Positions 4,576 through 6,556 of a stretch of 6,556 nt of DNA are shown piece by piece (positions within the stretch are counted from its first letter, which is position 1; each line of letters begins with the position of its first letter). The position numbers and the translations under genes were made by a program. The stretch comes from CBDHHC01 sp050633205 (lineage in GTDB: Bacteria; Pseudomonadota; Alphaproteobacteria; Rhizobiales; CBDHHC01): positions 1 through 6,556 of the forward strand of contig JBOEGA010000221.1 of the NCBI GenBank assembly GCA_050633205.1, read 5' to 3'. Under the pieces are notes generated by a model that did not search any database, was not told the origin of the DNA, and worked only from the letters and a program-made list of their open reading frames with translations.

Positions 4576-6556
4576 TTACCCTGCTTTATCAAAGTCATCA
4601 AAGGCACTACCCGCACCTTTACGCTTGAGCGCATTCGGCAAGACTCTGATATTTTTTATTCTCTTCAAAATGATATCTGATGAAAGATACACTGAAGCCT
4701 TATGTGAATGATGCAGTTCAGGAAGAATTTTCTGCTTTATATCGACTGTTTCGCAAGGGATACCCGCCCATTGTGAAAACGCAGGAAGTTTCTCACCCTT
4801 CATCAGAACTGACATTGGCCCCAGGTGAGATCCTTTTTCCATTCTTGTATCATATAAAACAATCGCCATATTTGAAATCGTTGCACCTTCACCAATAGTC
4901 AGGCGGTCGGCTTTAAAAACACGGTCTTCAAACAGGTGGTTTTGTACTGTCGCCCCGATATTCAATGCTGCATAATCTTCAATCTCAACCAGATCAAACT
5001 CGGAGAACAACGTCGTTTCAACATAGGTTCTTTTGCCCATTTTCACTCCCATAGCCCGTAAAGCAGAAGCAATAAATGGTGTCCCGAGAAGAGGGTTCAT
5101 CGCAGGTGCTGCAACACTCTCATACACCCCGTTAACAAGCTCGTTCATCCAGACAAAACGACACCATAACGGCTGAACAGTCGGCTCCATCTCCTTACTG
5201 ATTAGATACTTGATCTGAGCAGATACCATAATCATCCATAGAGAAACCAGCAGCCCTGTCACAGGTACAGTAAGCAGCAAAGCCCACAAAGGAAATAATA
5301 CAACAGAAAACAACACCAGCGTTACCGTAACCACTAGCCCTGTCATTCTGATAATACCTGGCAGAATAATACGTACTGCATCTATAAGTGCACGGGCTCT
5401 TCTTAATTCCGGCGTCGGCTTTGAGATCGTTTCAGTTGCAAAACAAACATTTCTCTGGGTATTGGGTAAAGCAAAGCTTGGGCTTCCAAGCCACCGCGTA
5501 CCCGAAGTCATCTTCTGACCAACAGGTGGTGTAGACATAACCCCGATAAGAATATCATCTCCTATATCAGAACCACCCGGAACAAACGCACTGTTTCCGA
5601 TAAATGTCCTGCTTCCGATACGGGTTTCCTGACATTCAAACACACCATTAAAGATGCGCACACCACCAATAAGACAGGCATCTGCAAGAAATGTCCCTTC
5701 ACCAACACTCAATAGATCCGGAGACACATTCATTACCGTTGATACTTCAGAATTACCTCCGATTTTTGCTCCCAGCAACCTCAGAAAACCGGACATATAG
5801 ATCGTGGCATAAACAGGAAGCAATATCATACGCGTATTACGCATCATATATTCCAGAAACCAGTGACGAAGATAATGCACACTCTCCAGACCGTATGTAC
5901 CAGGCTGTATCCGGCCAATCACGATCCTTTTCACAGCCCATAATGCAGCAACGTAGATGCCCATAAATAAAGGAGCAGAAACCAGTGCAGCAGGGATAGC
6001 CATGAGTACCCCACCTGATGTAAAGGCATATGCAATCAATAATAAGCTCGGCATCATAGTTCCAATAAGGAAATACCCCATCACATAAATAAGTACCAGA
6101 TGGATAAAACCAAACAGGAAACGACGGCCTGTTGAAGTTGGAACAGTTCTTCCTTCAGGAACATCAACATTGGCAGACACAGATGGAGAACCTCTGCGTC
6201 CTTCTCCTGCTGACATACGTTGGTTATCAAACAGTGCAGACATATCATCCAGCCTTGCCCCGTCCCCCATACTCACACCGAGGCCCAGGTTACAATGCAT
6301 GCCGACGAAACAGTTATCTCCGATATCAACGCTGTCGATCACTAGCTGTCCATTTTCAACTCTGTAACCCAACAGCTGCGTCTCACTGCCAACACAACTA
6401 TGATCACCAACACTGACCACATCAAAGGCATTGCATAAATTGGTATCCAGAACCACATTACGCCCGATACTGGCTCCCATAGACCGGTAATAGATATTCA
6501 TCAGAGGAGTACCGACAAACACTTCCGCCCAGTTAAGTTTTTGTACAAGCGTAACC
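4576..6556 (-). CDS. C-terminal part of a Pls/PosA-family NRPS (NRPS terminal domain), 5' end outside window
   Basis: The frame is open to the right edge and carries 659 codons. A GTG at 6522 could be read as a start, but the family sequence continues through it (upstream residues LVQKLNWAE), so it is most likely internal. Residue numbers below count from that GTG codon. Three left-handed beta-helix hexapeptide modules lie at about 16-95 (GASIGRNVVL), 250-330 (GAKIGG to GDDILIG) and 490-580 (MGVKMGKRTYVETT, HLFEDRVFKA, VLMKGEKLPAFSQW). Membrane spans fall at about 134-168, 171-197 and 385-442. This matches the terminal domain of Pls/PosA-type synthetases such as epsilon-poly-lysine synthetase, where an adenylation and a carrier domain precede a membrane-bound part that condenses amino acids. 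Those upstream domains should lie beyond 6556. The C-terminal 60 residues are basic and poorly conserved. The product cannot be predicted without the adenylation domain. No frameshift is seen. Confidence 0.88.
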   Translation of the reverse strand, partial: VTLVQKLNWAEVFVGTPLMNIYYRSMGASIGRNVVLDTNLCNAFDVVSVGDHSCVGSETQLLGYRVENGQLVIDSVDIGDNCFVGMHCNLGLGVSMGDGARLDDMSALFDNQRMSAGEGRRGSPSVSANVDVPEGRTVPTSTGRRFLFGFIHLVLIYVMGYFLIGTMMPSLLLIAYAFTSGGVLMAIPAALVSAPLFMGIYVAALWAVKRIVIGRIQPGTYGLESVHYLRHWFLEYMMRNTRMILLPVYATIYMSGFLRLLGAKIGGNSEVSTVMNVSPDLLSVGEGTFLADACLIGGVRIFNGVFECQETRIGSRTFIGNSAFVPGGSDIGDDILIGVMSTPPVGQKMTSGTRWLGSPSFALPNTQRNVCFATETISKPTPELRRARALIDAVRIILPGIIRMTGLVVTVTLVLFSVVLFPLWALLLTVPVTGLLVSLWMIMVSAQIKYLISKEMEPTVQPLWCRFVWMNELVNGVYESVAAPAMNPLLGTPFIASALRAMGVKMGKRTYVETTLFSEFDLVEIEDYAALNIGATVQNHLFEDRVFKADRLTIGEGATISNMAIVLYDTRMEKGSHLGPMSVLMKGEKLPAFSQWAGIPCETVDIKQKILPELHHSHKASVYLSSDIILKRIKNIRVLPNALKRKGAGSAFDDFDKAG

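Noticed and set aside
4680..6416. Plus-strand open frames of 65-94 codons inside the NRPS gene
   Set aside because: They lie antisense to a continuous hexapeptide/membrane coding frame and have no family features.
1..6556. CRISPR arrays, tRNA or rRNA genes, insertion sequences, attachment sites
   Set aside because: No regularly spaced repeats, cloverleaf, conserved rRNA segments, transposase motifs or terminal repeats were seen on either strand.

Overview
The window looks like chromosomal DNA from a Gram-negative proteobacterium of moderate G+C. The reasons are a Sec signal peptide on a periplasmic metallophore precursor, a complete bufferin-type gene set, and clear Shine-Dalgarno sites. The short RecD/Dda-type helicase and the Pls/PosA-type NRPS terminus would suit a mid-GC alphaproteobacterium, but gammaproteobacteria also carry all of these genes. 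The class cannot be fixed by eye.

Layout from left to right. Positions 1-355 (minus) hold the start of an unrecognised single-span membrane protein with a four-cysteine cluster, cut by the left edge. Positions 356-576 are non-coding: a TATAAT-containing palindrome sits just upstream of that gene, and a strand-biased hairpin follows the next operon. Positions 577-3206 (minus) are a four-gene operon transcribed right to left: bufA (DUF2282 precursor peptide), bufB (DUF692/MNIO oxidase), bufC (DUF2063 partner protein) and a DoxX-family membrane protein. Positions 3207-3436 are a divergent regulatory region with nested palindromes and an ECF-sigma-like promoter pointing at bufA. Positions 3437-4534 (plus) encode a compact SF1 RecD/Dda-type helicase. 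A perfect 11-bp-stem hairpin at 4536-4564 separates it from the convergent gene at 4576-6556 (minus). That gene is the C-terminal, membrane and hexapeptide-repeat part of a Pls/PosA-family non-ribosomal peptide synthetase, and its 5' end lies beyond the right edge.

The core of the window is the bufferin operon. By family knowledge, BufA is made with a signal peptide, BufB and BufC oxidatively modify cysteines of the core in the cytoplasm, and the modified peptide goes to the periplasm, where it binds copper or related metals. DoxX commonly accompanies these genes and its role is unsettled. This system class is already described. What may be new here is the charged tail of this precursor, the architecture of the control region, and the cysteine-cluster membrane protein downstream. 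The helicase and the NRPS show no evident functional link to the bufferin genes.
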